Source of the DNA: Nitrospirota bacterium
GTDB taxonomy: Bacteria; Nitrospirota; Nitrospiria; Nitrospirales; Nitrospiraceae
Length of the DNA: 64,000 nucleotides
Assembly: GCA_026387665.1 (NCBI GenBank)
Contig: JAPLLG010000007.1
Span: 124,001 to 188,000 of the forward strand
Direction of reading: 5' to 3'
Part shown: piece by piece, positions 44,295 to 56,808 of the stretch
How the letters are laid out: each line of letters starts with the position of its first letter
Position numbering within the stretch: the stretch's first letter is position 1
Translations under genes and position numbers: made by a program
Notes under the pieces: generated by a model
The model's input: only the letters and a program-made list of their open reading frames with translations
Told to the model about the DNA's origin: nothing
Databases searched by the model: none

Positions 44295-45530
44295 TTATTC
44301 GTACCGGAGCGCTTCGATAGGATTCAGCCTGGCGGCCTTGTTGGCAGGATACAGGCCGAAGAACAGCCCAACGACGAGCGAGAAGAAGAACGCGACCACG
44401 ATCACGTCGCCGGAAATGATGGTCGGCCAGCCGGCGATGACCGTCGTCAACTTGGCTCCGGCGATCCCCAGCGCGATCCCCAAGACCCCTCCCACCAGGC
44501 TCAAGGTCATGGCCTCGATCAGAAACTGCATCATGATGTGGTGGCGCTTGGCTCCCACTGCCATCCGGACACCGATCTCTCTCGTCCGTTCCGTCACGGA
44601 CACCAGCAAGATATTCATGATGCCGATCCCCCCGACCAGCAGCGACACGGAGGCGATGGCAAACAACATCATCGTCAAGGTCTCACTGGTGCCCTCTTGC
44701 ACCTTCCCGATATCGACCTGGGTCCGGATCGTGAAGTCGTCGTTCTGCTCAGTCTGGAGCCGGTGCCGCGCCCGCAAGATCTCCCGAATCTGCTCGACCG
44801 CCTGAGGCAAATCTTCAACCTGATCGGTCGAGCCGAACATGGCCCCGACGGACCCGATAAACGACGTCCCGAACACCTTCCGTTCCGCCGTGCTGAAGGG
44901 AATGAAGATCACATCGTCCTGGTCGGAGCCCTGAGAGGACTGGCCTTTCGGCGTCAGAACCCCGATGACGCGGAACGGCACGTTCTTAATGCGAATCACC
45001 GCCCCCACCGGCTCTTCGCCAGGCTCAAAGAGGTTCTCCACGATCGTCTGGCCGATGAGCGCGACCCGGGCTGCGCTGTCCAAATCCGTCTGGGTAAAGG
45101 GACCGCCGCTCGTAAAGGACCAATCTCGAATGGTGAGGTAGCTTGGGGAGATCCCGTTAATCGGTCCGTTCCAGTTTTTGTTCCCATAGACGATTTGCAT
45201 GACATCGCGCCGTGACCAGCCGGTGTCGGTCAGCAAGGGAATGCGTTTTCTCAGCTCCAAGGCGTCGGATACGGTCAGCGTCACGGCGCTCCCCTGACTA
45301 CCCCGGACCCCGCTCGCAGAGGTCACCCCGGGAAAGATGATGATGACGTTCGTGCCCATCGTCGCGATCTGCGCCTGCACGGCCCGCTTAGCCCCCTCGC
45401 CGATGCTCACCATCGCAATGACCGCCGCCACGCCGATGACGATCCCCAGCATCGTGAGACCGGCGCGCAGTCGGTTCCGTCCGAGGATCCGCAGGGCCGT
45501 CATGATCGTGAGCCAGACAAACGCCGCCAT
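44295..45530 (-). CDS. MacB-like ABC transporter permease
   Basis: 411 aa. One TM near the start (after FVWLTIMTALRILGRNRLRAGLTMLGIVIG), a periplasmic MacB_PCD domain, then three TM segments in the FtsX domain with RTREIGVRMAVGAKRHHI. Ends ...NPIEALRYE, the family C-terminus. Its ATG directly follows the ATPase stop (TAGATG). Third gene of a macA-ATPase-permease operon. Confidence 0.92.
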   Translation of the reverse strand: MAAFVWLTIMTALRILGRNRLRAGLTMLGIVIGVAAVIAMVSIGEGAKRAVQAQIATMGTNVIIIFPGVTSASGVRGSQGSAVTLTVSDALELRKRIPLLTDTGWSRRDVMQIVYGNKNWNGPINGISPSYLTIRDWSFTSGGPFTQTDLDSAARVALIGQTIVENLFEPGEEPVGAVIRIKNVPFRVIGVLTPKGQSSQGSDQDDVIFIPFSTAERKVFGTSFIGSVGAMFGSTDQVEDLPQAVEQIREILRARHRLQTEQNDDFTIRTQVDIGKVQEGTSETLTMMLFAIASVSLLVGGIGIMNILLVSVTERTREIGVRMAVGAKRHHIMMQFLIEAMTLSLVGGVLGIALGIAGAKLTTVIAGWPTIISGDVIVVAFFFSLVVGLFFGLYPANKAARLNPIEALRYE

Positions 45531-46256
<726 letters not shown>

Positions 46257-46264
46257 CGTCCTAT

Positions 46265-46300
46265 CTCGTGAAACGTGAGAGGTGAAACGTACAACGCGTC
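46265..46300. repeat. R4 repeat between macA and the ATPase gene
   Basis: CGTGAAACGTGAGAGGTGAAACGT: the reverse complement has the TTTCACGTTTCACG words of 5840-5872. It lies inside the operon just upstream of the ATPase start. Confidence 0.5.
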
Positions 46301-46308
46301 ACAGGTGG

Positions 46309-47586
46309 CTACAGGCCCCGGTTGCGCGAAGAGCCCTTCTGGCCGCCGCTCCCGAATCCCGGTGGCAGATCCTTTCCGCCCCGCTCACCTTTGGGTCGCT
46401 CGATTCCCACAATCACCGGCGTCCCCTCGGATAATTCCTCCGACACAATCTCCGTGGCCACCCCGTCAGAAATGCCCGTTTGAACCTGAATCGGCTCAGG
46501 CTCTCCAGACGGTCCCTGCTTCCAGATGGTTCGATTGATTGCCGTGGCCCCTCTGTTGGCGCCTACCTGAGGCTCTGCGCTCTTCGCCTTGGCCGGTTTA
46601 CCGCCTGACGCAGCACGATCGGACGGACCGGCGGTCGGAGGCGTGAATCGCAAGGCGGCATTCGGCACCTTGAGCACGGCGTCTCGTTGCGCCACCACGA
46701 TGGAGACATTTGCCGTCATGCCAGGCTTCAGCCGGAGGTCTTGATTATCGACGTTGACCACGACGTTATAGGTCACCACATTTTGCACATTGATCGGGGC
46801 AAGACGGACCTGACGGATCGTGCCGGAAAATTGATGGCCGGGATAAGCATCGACGGTAAAGGTCGCTTCTTTCCCTTCGGTGATCCCACCGATATCGGAC
46901 TCGCTGACGTTCGTATCGACCTGCATCTTTGTCAAATCGAGCGCGATCAGGAAAAGGTTCGGTGTGGCGAAACTGGCCGCAATCGTCTGACCGACCTCCA
47001 CGGTTCGCGCTACGACGATCCCGTTCACCGGCGACCGGATGACGGTGTACTTCAAATCCAGCTCTGCGGCATTCAACGCCGCCTCTGCCTGTTTCACCTG
47101 CGCCACAGCCACGTTGACTTGGGCCTCGGCCGATTGGAAATTCGTCGTCGCCACATCCACGTCGTTCTGCGACACGTACTGCTGCGCCACCAGCGACTTC
47201 ACCCGATCCAACTCGCGCTTGCGCTGCGCCAGATCGGTTTTGGCCCGCGAGACATTCGCTTTCGACATTTCAAGATTGCTGGCTGCTTGATCGCGGCGGG
47301 CTTTGAAGGGTTCCGGGTCGATCAGAGCTACGATGTCGCCGGCCTTGACCACCGAATTGAAATCGGCATGCAGACTTTTGATCATGCCGGACACTTGGGT
47401 CCCGACCTGAACCGACACGACCGGATTGATCGTGCCCGTCGCCGTCACGAGCGACACGACGGAGCCTCGCTCAACCACGGCGCTCCGATAACGGACCGGC
47501 GCTTTCCGCTCCCCATTGAAGAAAACATAACCGCCGATGGCGGCTCCAACGGCCAGCACTCCGACGATCAAAATAGCACGACGCAT
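46309..47586 (-). CDS. MacA-like periplasmic adaptor (membrane fusion protein)
   Basis: 425 aa. An N-terminal TM (ILIVGVLAVGAAIGGYVFF) anchors it. The barrel-sandwich lipoyl region is VSVQVGTQVSGMI and a mirrored YTVIRSPVNGIVVARTVEVGQ, around a coiled-coil hairpin (SNLEMSKANVSRAKTDLAQRK). The C-terminus has a Gly/Lys-rich tail (about 400-425). ATG at 47586; the preceding TTG is also in frame. First gene of the operon. Confidence 0.9.
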   Translation of the reverse strand: MRRAILIVGVLAVGAAIGGYVFFNGERKAPVRYRSAVVERGSVVSLVTATGTINPVVSVQVGTQVSGMIKSLHADFNSVVKAGDIVALIDPEPFKARRDQAASNLEMSKANVSRAKTDLAQRKRELDRVKSLVAQQYVSQNDVDVATTNFQSAEAQVNVAVAQVKQAEAALNAAELDLKYTVIRSPVNGIVVARTVEVGQTIAASFATPNLFLIALDLTKMQVDTNVSESDIGGITEGKEATFTVDAYPGHQFSGTIRQVRLAPINVQNVVTYNVVVNVDNQDLRLKPGMTANVSIVVAQRDAVLKVPNAALRFTPPTAGPSDRAASGGKPAKAKSAEPQVGANRGATAINRTIWKQGPSGEPEPIQVQTGISDGVATEIVSEELSEGTPVIVGIERPKGERGGKDLPPGFGSGGQKGSSRNRGL

Positions 47587-47678
47587 CAATTCGTTCTCCA
47601 GTTCCCCCGTCTACGTGAGTGGCATTGTATCAACAGGGCCGAAGGGAATCACCTGGCAGCGACGATCCCAACAACAAA

Positions 47679-47708
47679 CAGGCCGTCCACCACACGATGG
47701 ACGGCCTG
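47679..47708 (-). terminator. Intrinsic terminator after the HhH lipoprotein gene
   Basis: An 11-bp perfect stem (CAGGCCGTCCA / TGGACGGCCTG) with an 8-base loop, followed on the minus strand by TTTGTTGTTGG. It lies 25 bp past the stop of the lipoprotein gene and separates it from macA. Confidence 0.75.
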
Positions 47709-47732
47709 TCAAACTGCGCACCATGCCTTCGA

Positions 47733-48437
47733 TTAAGGACCGACGCTGATCCGATCCTTGATCATGTCGAAAATATCTTTAGTCACCACGTTCTTCGCCA
47801 CCAACTCACCCTTCACCCGGTAGGGGCGGTTGGCCACGATACGATCGGCCACGTCCTTGGGGAGACCGAGCACCAACACGATGTCCCCGACAGAAGCCTT
47901 ATTGATGTTCATGGAAGACGACAAGGCTTGAGGCGCGCTCGTCACAGGAGGGACAGGGGCCGCAACCGATGGGACGCTCGGAGTCGGAACGGCAGACTCG
48001 AGCGCTCCCGCCGCGGAGCGGGACTGGTCCTTGAGCTCTTTCTGATACCGGGCGACCAGGGACTTGAGCGTTTGATTGTGCCGCTTCACATCCTCATATT
48101 CCTGATGCACCGCCCGGTTCTGCAGGGCGAATTGCCTGATGCGATCTTCGAGTTCTTTAATTCGGCTCTCGGCGCTGCCGCGCTCCTTGTCGCGCCCGTG
48201 CTGGATACGCTCCAGCTCGTCGTGAGCGACTTGAGCCTCATTCCCGAACTTCGAGTTGAGATCCTTGAGCGTCTTGACTTGTTGTTCCAGCGAGTTCTTC
48301 TGCGCGCGAAGCTTCTCCAACTCGGACCGGGCCGAGTCGACATCGACCACCGCTTCATCATATTTCTTTTGAGAGACACACCCGACCATCGATACTGCGC
48401 CGATCATCACGACCGCCGCCATCCATCCTGATTTCAT
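47733..48437 (-). CDS. Coiled-coil lipoprotein with C-terminal helix-hairpin-helix domain
   Basis: 234 aa. Lipobox VSMVGC at about residue 20. A coiled coil from about 24 to 140 (DSARSELEKLRAQKNSLEQQ, RIKELEDRIRQF). A Pro/Ala/Ser linker, then about 60 residues, SSMNINKASVGDIVLVLGLP KDVADRIV..., that resemble the ComEA-type helix-hairpin-helix. The pairing of a lipoprotein anchor with a DNA-binding-type fold is unusual. A possible promoter precedes it. Confidence 0.78.
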   Translation of the reverse strand: MKSGWMAAVVMIGAVSMVGCVSQKKYDEAVVDVDSARSELEKLRAQKNSLEQQVKTLKDLNSKFGNEAQVAHDELERIQHGRDKERGSAESRIKELEDRIRQFALQNRAVHQEYEDVKRHNQTLKSLVARYQKELKDQSRSAAGALESAVPTPSVPSVAAPVPPVTSAPQALSSSMNINKASVGDIVLVLGLPKDVADRIVANRPYRVKGELVAKNVVTKDIFDMIKDRISVGP

Positions 48438-48548
48438 GCAAACCTCCCATCCACTAAACGTGGCACCTGCAACAGATACCAGCTACCGCCCTCATCCAAC
48501 AGGCCTGTCGAGAGAAGAGGATCGTCCGGCACCTATACGTATGGTGTT

Positions 48549-48577
48549 GATGTATGCCAAGCCCCTCACTTTGTCAA
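48549..48577 (-). promoter_or_regulatory. Possible promoter of the HhH lipoprotein gene
   Basis: On the minus strand TTGACA (48577-48572) and TACATC (48554-48549) with a 17-bp spacer, about 110 bp before the ATG. The -10 box is a weak match. Confidence 0.35.
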
Positions 48578-48718
48578 CAGATTTGCCAGTCGCCCGACCC
48601 CGCAGACCGGCGTGGAGGGCTGAGATCAATTCTCCGCCTGCTTGACGGACCGTCACCACTTTGTGAATATGCGCCAGATACGCAGTCCGCACTGTCACCT
48701 GTCTCAGAAAGAGATCGC

Positions 48719-49597
48719 ATGAACGAATGGGGCCCCGGTCTCGCCACGATCCTCGGTATCGTGGAGGGGCTGACAGAGTTTCTCCCTGTCTCGTCGACCG
48801 GCCACTTGATTCTCGTTGGGCATGCCTTGGGATTCGAAGGAGATCTCGCAGCCAGCGCGGAAATTTCAATCCAGCTTGGCGCCATCCTCGCCGTCATCGC
48901 CTATGAGCGGCAGAAGCTGGCCTTCATAACCGGACAAGCCTGGCGTGAACGGCAGGAGGCCTCGGCCATGATCCGAGCCCGTGGCGCCACCTCCTGGACG
49001 GCAACCCTGCAAGCATCGTGGGTGGCCCACCGGAATCTCTGGTTTCTCCTCGGACTCGGGCTCGCCTTTCTCCCGGCAGCGGCGATCGGGTTCCTCACCC
49101 ATAGCTGGATCAAGAGCCATCTCTTTACGCCACAAACCGTCGCCATCTCCTCCATCGTCGGGGGCCTGATCATTCTTGCTGTCGAGGCCCGCCGTAATCA
49201 GCCAACGGTCCAACAGCTTGAACAAGTCAGCTTGCGATCGGCCTTCTGGATCGGTATGGCCCAATGCGCCTCATTACTACCAGGCATGTCCCGATCCGGC
49301 TCCACGATCATCGGAGGGCTCTTGGTCGGGCTGGACCGGAAAGTCGCGACGGAATATTCTTTCTTCCTCGCCCTTCCGACCCTCATCGCGGCGACCTGCT
49401 ATCAAATGTGGAAATCTCGGGACCTCTTCCGGCAGGAGGACTATCTGGCGCTCGGAGTCGGGATGCTGGTGTCGTTCGCCGTCGCCTGGATCGTCATCGC
49501 CGCCTTCCTCACCTTCGTGAAGCGCCATACGCTCCGCCCCTTCGCCTACTACCGAATCGTGATGGGCATTGCCGTATTCTACATCTTCGGGTTTTAA
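48719..49597 (+). CDS. uppP: Undecaprenyl-diphosphatase
   Basis: 292 aa, polytopic. Recycles undecaprenyl pyrophosphate for cell-wall synthesis. Both active motifs are seen: EGLTEFLPVSSTGHLIL near the start and PGMSRSGSTI in the second half. The ATG at 48719 has AAAGAG upstream; a long in-frame N-terminal extension is rejected. R1 copy 9 begins 11 bases after its stop. Confidence 0.93.
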   Translation: MNEWGPGLATILGIVEGLTEFLPVSSTGHLILVGHALGFEGDLAASAEISIQLGAILAVIAYERQKLAFITGQAWRERQEASAMIRARGATSWTATLQASWVAHRNLWFLLGLGLAFLPAAAIGFLTHSWIKSHLFTPQTVAISSIVGGLIILAVEARRNQPTVQQLEQVSLRSAFWIGMAQCASLLPGMSRSGSTIIGGLLVGLDRKVATEYSFFLALPTLIAATCYQMWKSRDLFRQEDYLALGVGMLVSFAVAWIVIAAFLTFVKRHTLRPFAYYRIVMGIAVFYIFGF

Positions 49598-49608
49598 TAG
49601 AGCGCTCA

Positions 49609-49732
49609 CAGGCTGCTCAAAAAGCCCGTCAGCAAGGCCGCAGGCGAGTGGAAACCGGAGGCGTACCCTCAGGGGTACGTTGAGGATTTCGATGAGCCGA
49701 GAACGAAGCTGGCGGGATTTTTCAGCAGCCTG
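49609..49732 (-). repeat. R1 palindromic element, copy 9
   Basis: Fills the space between convergent uppP and lspA. Its A-end abuts the lspA stop codon directly (TAG then CAGGCTGCTG on the minus strand). Ends CAGGCTGCT/AGCAGCCTG and the GTACCCTCAGGGGTAC hairpin pair exactly. Confidence 0.9.
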
Positions 49733-50254
49733 CTAGGAAGCGGGAGGAAACCCTTGAGACAAGAGTGCTTCGTCTTTCTTTTCGAAAGCAAAGTGAATAA
49801 TCAAGAAGACCACCCCCACGCTAATCGCCGAATCTGCGACATTGAAGGCAGGCCAATGGTAGGAGTTCACATAGACATCGAGGAAGTCGATTACCTCCCC
49901 ATACCGTAACCGATCGATCAGATTCCCGATCGCCCCTCCCAGGACCCCGGAAATACTGAGCTGCCCCACCCAATCCTTTTCCGGCAACCGGAAGAGGATC
50001 GTCCCCAGCAGGGCCAGAGCAATCAGCGACGTCACCCCGAAGAACACCATCCGAAAAGCATTGCTGCTGCCGGCCAGCAGCCCGAAGGCGGCGCCGGGGT
50101 TGCGGATGTAGGTTAGGCTGAAGAAATCCTGAACGATCGGGATGGATTCATGCAGCCGCATCGACTGCATGATGGACAGTTTCGTCACCTGATCGATCAC
50201 GATGATCGTGCCGGCGAGCAGGGCCAGGAACGCATAGCGAAAAGACCGTCGCAT
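49733..50254 (-). CDS. lspA: Lipoprotein signal peptidase (prolipoprotein signal peptidase II)
   Basis: 173 aa, four TM segments. Catalytic Asp residues lie in GNLIDRLRYG and FNVADSAIS. Cleaves lipobox proteins such as those at 8840, 19740 and 47733. Its ATG overlaps the ileS stop (TGATG), an arrangement common for ileS-lspA. An upstream in-frame start at 50284 is not used. Confidence 0.95.
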   Translation of the reverse strand: MRRSFRYAFLALLAGTIIVIDQVTKLSIMQSMRLHESIPIVQDFFSLTYIRNPGAAFGLLAGSSNAFRMVFFGVTSLIALALLGTILFRLPEKDWVGQLSISGVLGGAIGNLIDRLRYGEVIDFLDVYVNSYHWPAFNVADSAISVGVVFLIIHFAFEKKDEALLSQGFPPAS

Positions 50255-53067
50255 CACTGCACCGCCTCCACACAACGTTCGCACAAGGTGGCGTGACTCG
50301 CGTCTTCCCCCACTGCCTCACGATAATTCCAGCAGCGTTCGCATTTTCCAAACGAGGACTTCGTCGCCACAATCGCCAGTGGGCCTTTGGCCGCGCCACT
50401 GGCAATCAACTTCACCTGCGAAACGATGAAGAGCGTGGTCAAGTCCTTTTGATAGGACTGGAGAAACTCATAGCTATCAGCATCGGCTCGAAGTTCCACC
50501 GATGCCTCCAGCGAGGACCCGATCACTTTGTCACGTCGACTGCCTTCCAACACGCCCTGCACTTGTGTGCGGTAGCCCAAGAGCTTCTCCCATCGCTGAG
50601 CCAGCTCGGCATCCTGCCATTGAAGCTGGACCTCCGGGAATGTACTCAGATGGACGCTGCTCACGCCCTGCTTCCCTCCCGGTTGAGTCGCCAGGGTCCG
50701 CCAGATCTCTTCCGCCGTAAAGCTCAAGACCGGCGCCATCAGCTTCGTCATGGCCACGAGGATCTCGAAGAGCACCGTCTGCGATCCGCGCCGCAAGGGC
50801 GAATCGGCCCGGAAGGTATAGAGACGATCCTTCAGAATATCGAGGTACACAGAGCTCAGATCCACCGAACAGAAATTGTTGAGCGCGTGGAAGATCGTGT
50901 GAAACTCAAAGTCGTCGTAGGACTTTCTGACCCGCAGGATCAGCTCGCTCAGCCGATGCAGAGCCCAACGGTCCAGCTCGGGCAATTGCTCATAGGGGAT
51001 GCGATCCTTCTCCGGATCGAAGTCGTACAGATTGCTCAGCAGGAAGCGGCAGGTGTTCCGGATCTTTCGATAGGCCTCGATCATATGGGTCAGGATTTCC
51101 GGAGAAATTCTGAGATCGTCGCGATAGTCCTGCGCCGAGACCCACAGACGCAGAATTTCCGCGCCAGACTGTTTGATTACGTCCTGCGGCGCGACGACGT
51201 TCCCCGCCGACTTGGACATCTTCTTGCCCTGCCCATCAAGAACAAAACCGTGGGTCAGCACGGCTTTGTAGGGCGCGCGGCGATCCGTCACGACACCAGC
51301 CAGCAAAGCGCTATGGAACCAGCCACGATGCTGATCCGACCCTTCAAGGTAGAGATCGGCCGGCCACCACTTGCGCGGCTTTAGCACCGCCGCATAACTG
51401 ACCCCCGACTCGAACCAGACGTCGAGAATATCCCGTTCCTTTTCGAAATCAGTCCCCCCGCACTTCGGACAGGCCGTGCCCTTGGGTAACAGCTCGGCAG
51501 CCGATTGCTCGAACCAGACGTCGGCCCCTTTGGATTCCATCAAGGTCGCCAGATGCTCGATCACGGTCGGATCTGCCAAGACAGACCGACAACCGGTACA
51601 GGTAAAGCCTGGAATCGGCACACCCCAGACCCGCTGCCGCGACAAACACCAATCGGGGCGGTTCTGGATCATCCCGTTAATCCGATCGCGGCCGTAGGAG
51701 GGAATCCAGCGGACCCGTTCGATCTCCGCCAGCGCTTCTTTCCTGAGATCGTTCGTCTCCATCGACACGAACCATTGTTCGGTGGCGCGGAAGATGACGG
51801 GATTCTTGCAGCGCCAACAGTGGGGATAGGAATGGTTCAGCGAGCCATGGCCCAGCAACCGTCCATTGGCCTGGAGGAACTCCACGATCTTCGGATTTGC
51901 CTTCAAGACATGCTGGCCGGCAAATTCCTTCACGATTTCGGTAAAGCGCCCGCCGTTGTCCACCGGCGCCAGAATCTCCAACTTTTCTCCCGCCGACGCC
52001 TTGGCATTGTGTTCCAGGACGAGGATGTAGTCCTCCATACCGTGGCCTGGCGCAATATGAACGCAGCCGGTTCCCTGCTCGAGCGTCACGAAATCGCCGA
52101 GCAGAATCGGCGAGAGGCCGGTGCTCATGGGCCGTTGGGTCTCGATCCCTTCGAATCCTTCTTTCCCCTTCTTCACCCCGAATACTCGCGTCCCTTCGAG
52201 CTTGCAGCCCTTCGCCATGCTCTCGACCAGCTTCTCCGCCACGATCAAGACCTCGTCGCCGACCTGGACGAAGGCATAGTCGATATCACCATGGAGACAG
52301 ACCGCTTGATTGGCCGGGAGGGTCCAGGGAGTCGTCGTCCAGATCACGACAGAGACCAGCTTGATGCCGCCGGGGAATGAAATGCCGGGGAAGGTCTTGC
52401 TCAGCACCGTGGGCGACGTAACCAGCGGGAACTTCACATAGACCGAGGGAGAGGTGTGATCTTCATATTCGACTTCCGCCTCGGCCAGGGCTGTCTGGTC
52501 CGCCGTGCACCAGAGCACCGGCTTCAGTCCCTTGTAGACACCGCCCCGCTCCACAAACTTTCCGAACTCGCGAATGATCGTGGCCTCATAGCCGGGATTC
52601 ATCGTGAGATAGGGACGCTGCCAATCGCCCAGAATGCCGAGCCGCTGAAACTCTTCCCGCTGAATCGTATAAAACTTCTCCGCATATTCACGGCAGAGCT
52701 TGCGGATAGCCGGAGTATCGAGCGTCTTTTTCTTGTCACCAAGCTCTTTGAGCACTTGATGTTCGATCGGCAGACCATGGCAATCCCACCCAGGCACATA
52801 GGGCACCTGGAAGCCGGCCATCGTCTTGGATTTGATGATGATGTCTTTGAGGATCTTGTTCAGCGCATGGCCGATATGGATGCGGCCATTGGCGTAGGGC
52901 GGCCCATCATGCAAGACATACAGAGGCCGGCCCTTACCCGCTTCCTGAATCTGTTCGTACAACCGTTCCTGCTCCCACGAAGCCAGGAGCTCAGGCTCCC
53001 GCTGCGGCAGATTCGCCTTCATGGGGAAATCGGTCTTGGGGAGATTAAGCGTTGCCTTGTAATCCAT
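50254..53067 (-). CDS. ileS: Isoleucyl-tRNA synthetase
   Basis: 937 aa. Class I synthetase with HIGH-type motif ([15 protein letters not shown]), KMSKS loop ([12 protein letters not shown]), editing-domain segment [13 protein letters not shown] and a C-terminal zinc site (CERCWNYRE... LCERCVEAV). The motif [10 protein letters not shown] and zinc tail are of the type-1 (bacterial) form. Downstream gene lspA is coupled. Transcription starts beyond 53067, with no promoter assigned. Confidence 0.97.
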   Translation of the reverse strand: MDYKATLNLPKTDFPMKANLPQREPELLASWEQERLYEQIQEAGKGRPLYVLHDGPPYANGRIHIGHALNKILKDIIIKSKTMAGFQVPYVPGWDCHGLPIEHQVLKELGDKKKTLDTPAIRKLCREYAEKFYTIQREEFQRLGILGDWQRPYLTMNPGYEATIIREFGKFVERGGVYKGLKPVLWCTADQTALAEAEVEYEDHTSPSVYVKFPLVTSPTVLSKTFPGISFPGGIKLVSVVIWTTTPWTLPANQAVCLHGDIDYAFVQVGDEVLIVAEKLVESMAKGCKLEGTRVFGVKKGKEGFEGIETQRPMSTGLSPILLGDFVTLEQGTGCVHIAPGHGMEDYILVLEHNAKASAGEKLEILAPVDNGGRFTEIVKEFAGQHVLKANPKIVEFLQANGRLLGHGSLNHSYPHCWRCKNPVIFRATEQWFVSMETNDLRKEALAEIERVRWIPSYGRDRINGMIQNRPDWCLSRQRVWGVPIPGFTCTGCRSVLADPTVIEHLATLMESKGADVWFEQSAAELLPKGTACPKCGGTDFEKERDILDVWFESGVSYAAVLKPRKWWPADLYLEGSDQHRGWFHSALLAGVVTDRRAPYKAVLTHGFVLDGQGKKMSKSAGNVVAPQDVIKQSGAEILRLWVSAQDYRDDLRISPEILTHMIEAYRKIRNTCRFLLSNLYDFDPEKDRIPYEQLPELDRWALHRLSELILRVRKSYDDFEFHTIFHALNNFCSVDLSSVYLDILKDRLYTFRADSPLRRGSQTVLFEILVAMTKLMAPVLSFTAEEIWRTLATQPGGKQGVSSVHLSTFPEVQLQWQDAELAQRWEKLLGYRTQVQGVLEGSRRDKVIGSSLEASVELRADADSYEFLQSYQKDLTTLFIVSQVKLIASGAAKGPLAIVATKSSFGKCERCWNYREAVGEDASHATLCERCVEAVQ

Positions 53068-53166
53068 AGCCTATCTGGTCTCTCTAGAGAATCTGCGCAC
53101 GTGATGGGAATCAGGGGTAGGAATATACCGGAATGGCAGCCAGGGCACCAGCCCATAGCGTTGATG

Positions 53167-53289
53167 CGGGATCGTCAAAAACGTCTTCCAGCAAGGCCGC
53201 AGCGAGCGAAAGGCCGAGGCGTACCCGGAGGGTACGTTGAGGGTCTGAGCGACGCGAGAACGAAGCTGAAGGCGTTTTTCACGATCCCG
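53167..53289 (-). repeat. R1 palindromic element, copy 10
   Basis: A-end abuts the nadA stop codon directly on the minus strand (TAG then CGGGATCGTG). The ends CGGGATCGT and ACGATCCCG pair exactly although their sequence differs at several positions from the usual CAGGCTGCT/AGCAGCCTG. Confidence 0.88.
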
Positions 53290-54393
53290 CTAGCTGACCG
53301 CCATCATGCGATCAAGCGCAATCTTCGCCCACCGCTTTTCATCGTCCGGCACGACGATGTGGTTCACGACATGGCCTTCAACAAGGTTCTCCAGAGCCCA
53401 GCAGAGATGGGCTCCATCGATCCGGAACATCGTCGCGCACTGGCAAACCGTGGAAGAGAGGAAGAAAATCTTCTTGTCGGTGAGATCCCGCTTCAATCGA
53501 TTGACCAGGTTCAATTCCGTTCCCACCGCCCAGACAGACCCGGCGGGCGCCGCCGTCACCGTCTTGATGATGAACTCGGTTGATCCTGAGAGGTCCGCCT
53601 TATTGACGACATCCTCGTGGCATTCCGGATGGACGATGACCTTCCCGTCCGGATACTGTTTGCGGAAATTGTCGATATGCACGGGCTGGAACATCTGGTG
53701 CACACTGCAATGGCCTTTCCAGAGAATGAGTTTTGCCCGCTTGATCGCCTCACGGCTATTGCCCCCGTTGGGTTGATAGGGGTCCCAGACGATCATCTCT
53801 TCTCGCGGCAATCCCATCTTGTTGGCCGTATTGCGGCCCAGGTGCTCGTCCGGGAAAAAGAGGATTTTCCCCCGCCTGGCCCAGCACCATTCCATCACCG
53901 CCCTCGCGTTGGAAGAGGTGCAGGTGATCCCGCCATGTTCGCCGCAAAAGGCCTTGAGCACTGCGGCAGAGTTCACATAGACCGCCGGCATGACCGTCTC
54001 TTCTACGGGGATGATCCGTCCCAACTCCTCCCAACATTGATCGACCTGTTCGATGGCCGCCATGTCCGCCATGGAACAGCCTGCCGCCATATCAGGAAGG
54101 ATGACCGTTTGTTTGGAGCGGCTCAGGATATCGGCGGTCTCGGCCATGAAATGCACGCCGCAAAACACGATGTAGGGTCGCTCTGACCGCTCAGCTGCCA
54201 GTTTTGACAAGAGAAGAGAATCCCCACGGAAGTCCGCATGTTCAATGACTTCATCCCGTTGATAATTATGGCCCAGGATCATGACCCGGTCGCCGAGCAC
54301 ACGTTTTGCCTCAACCGTCCGGCGGAAGAGTTCCTCCGCAGACAGTTGCTGGTAGTCCGTGATCGGTTTCGGAAGTGTCGAGATAATTTGCAT
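53290..54393 (-). CDS. nadA: Quinolinate synthase NadA
   Basis: 367 aa. Condenses iminoaspartate and dihydroxyacetone phosphate using a 4Fe-4S cluster. Cys ligand regions: VFCGVHFMAETADIL, ITCTSSNA and STVCQCATMFR. VILPDMAAGCSMADM, HPECHEDVV and YCNH-like GHNYQRDEVIE are typical. Start at the ATG with AGGG five bases before. nadB and nadC are not in the window. Confidence 0.95.
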   Translation of the reverse strand: MQIISTLPKPITDYQQLSAEELFRRTVEAKRVLGDRVMILGHNYQRDEVIEHADFRGDSLLLSKLAAERSERPYIVFCGVHFMAETADILSRSKQTVILPDMAAGCSMADMAAIEQVDQCWEELGRIIPVEETVMPAVYVNSAAVLKAFCGEHGGITCTSSNARAVMEWCWARRGKILFFPDEHLGRNTANKMGLPREEMIVWDPYQPNGGNSREAIKRAKLILWKGHCSVHQMFQPVHIDNFRKQYPDGKVIVHPECHEDVVNKADLSGSTEFIIKTVTAAPAGSVWAVGTELNLVNRLKRDLTDKKIFFLSSTVCQCATMFRIDGAHLCWALENLVEGHVVNHIVVPDDEKRWAKIALDRMMAVS

Positions 54394-54526
54394 AGCTTCC
54401 CTAGCAAAATGACAGACCACACCATTCTACGTTAGGGGTCACCGACAATCAATGAACCGGCCCTGCGAGGAAGTCCTACACCGGCGATGGTCCACTCGGT
54501 TCGCCCCCGATAGGCCTAATACCCCG

Positions 54527-54555
54527 TTGACAACGGAGGGGGCCAGCGATACGAT
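54527..54555 (+). promoter_or_regulatory. Sigma-70 promoter of the TPP riboswitch-thiC unit
   Basis: TTGACA at 54527-54532 and TACGAT at 54550-54555 with a 17-bp spacer. Start of transcription would be near 54562, exactly at the riboswitch. Confidence 0.75.
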
Positions 54556-54562
54556 TCTTGCT

Positions 54563-54652
54563 CGAAGCTAGGGGAGCCACGTGGCTGAGAGTCCGCCCGA
54601 ACGGACGACCCTCAGAACCTGACCTGGGTAATACCAGCGTAGGGAAGCGAGA
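54563..54652 (+). promoter_or_regulatory. TPP (THI-box) riboswitch
   Basis: Contains the conserved TPP aptamer words in order: AGGGGAGCC, CTGAGA, an arm with CCCGAACGG, ACCCTCAGAACCTGACCTGG, and GGTAATACCAGCGTAGGGAAG. It is followed by a terminator and thiC, so thiamine pyrophosphate should switch off thiC. Confidence 0.95.
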
Positions 54653-54678
54653 ACAACCAGACACTGTTGGTCTCTCTG

Positions 54679-54708
54679 CCGCACCCCTTTTCTCGGTGCG
54701 GTTTTTTT
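54679..54708 (+). terminator. Riboswitch expression-platform terminator
   Basis: CCGCACC and GGTGCGG pair with a 9-base loop, then seven T residues. It is just downstream of the TPP aptamer and 49 bp before the thiC ATG, as in transcriptional TPP riboswitches. Confidence 0.85.
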
Positions 54709-54723
54709 ATTTCTGATTACTAA

Positions 54724-56670
<1,947 letters not shown>

Positions 56671-56791
56671 GACTGTTCAAAATGGCTTTCCGGCAAGGCC
56701 GCAGGCGAGACCAAACCGGAGGCGTACCCTCAGGGGTACGTTGAGGATTTGGTAGAGCCGAGAACGAAGCCGGAAGTCATTTTCAGCAGTC
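56671..56791 (-). repeat. R1 palindromic element, copy 11
   Basis: Starts at the base after the thiC stop and ends 17 bases before thi4. The mid-arms ACCAAA/TTTGGT pair perfectly and differ from every other copy; the central GTACCCTCAGGGGTAC hairpin is intact. Ends GACTGTT/CAGCAGTC pair partly. Confidence 0.85.
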
Positions 56792-56808
56792 GACGAAGGG
56801 AAGACACA

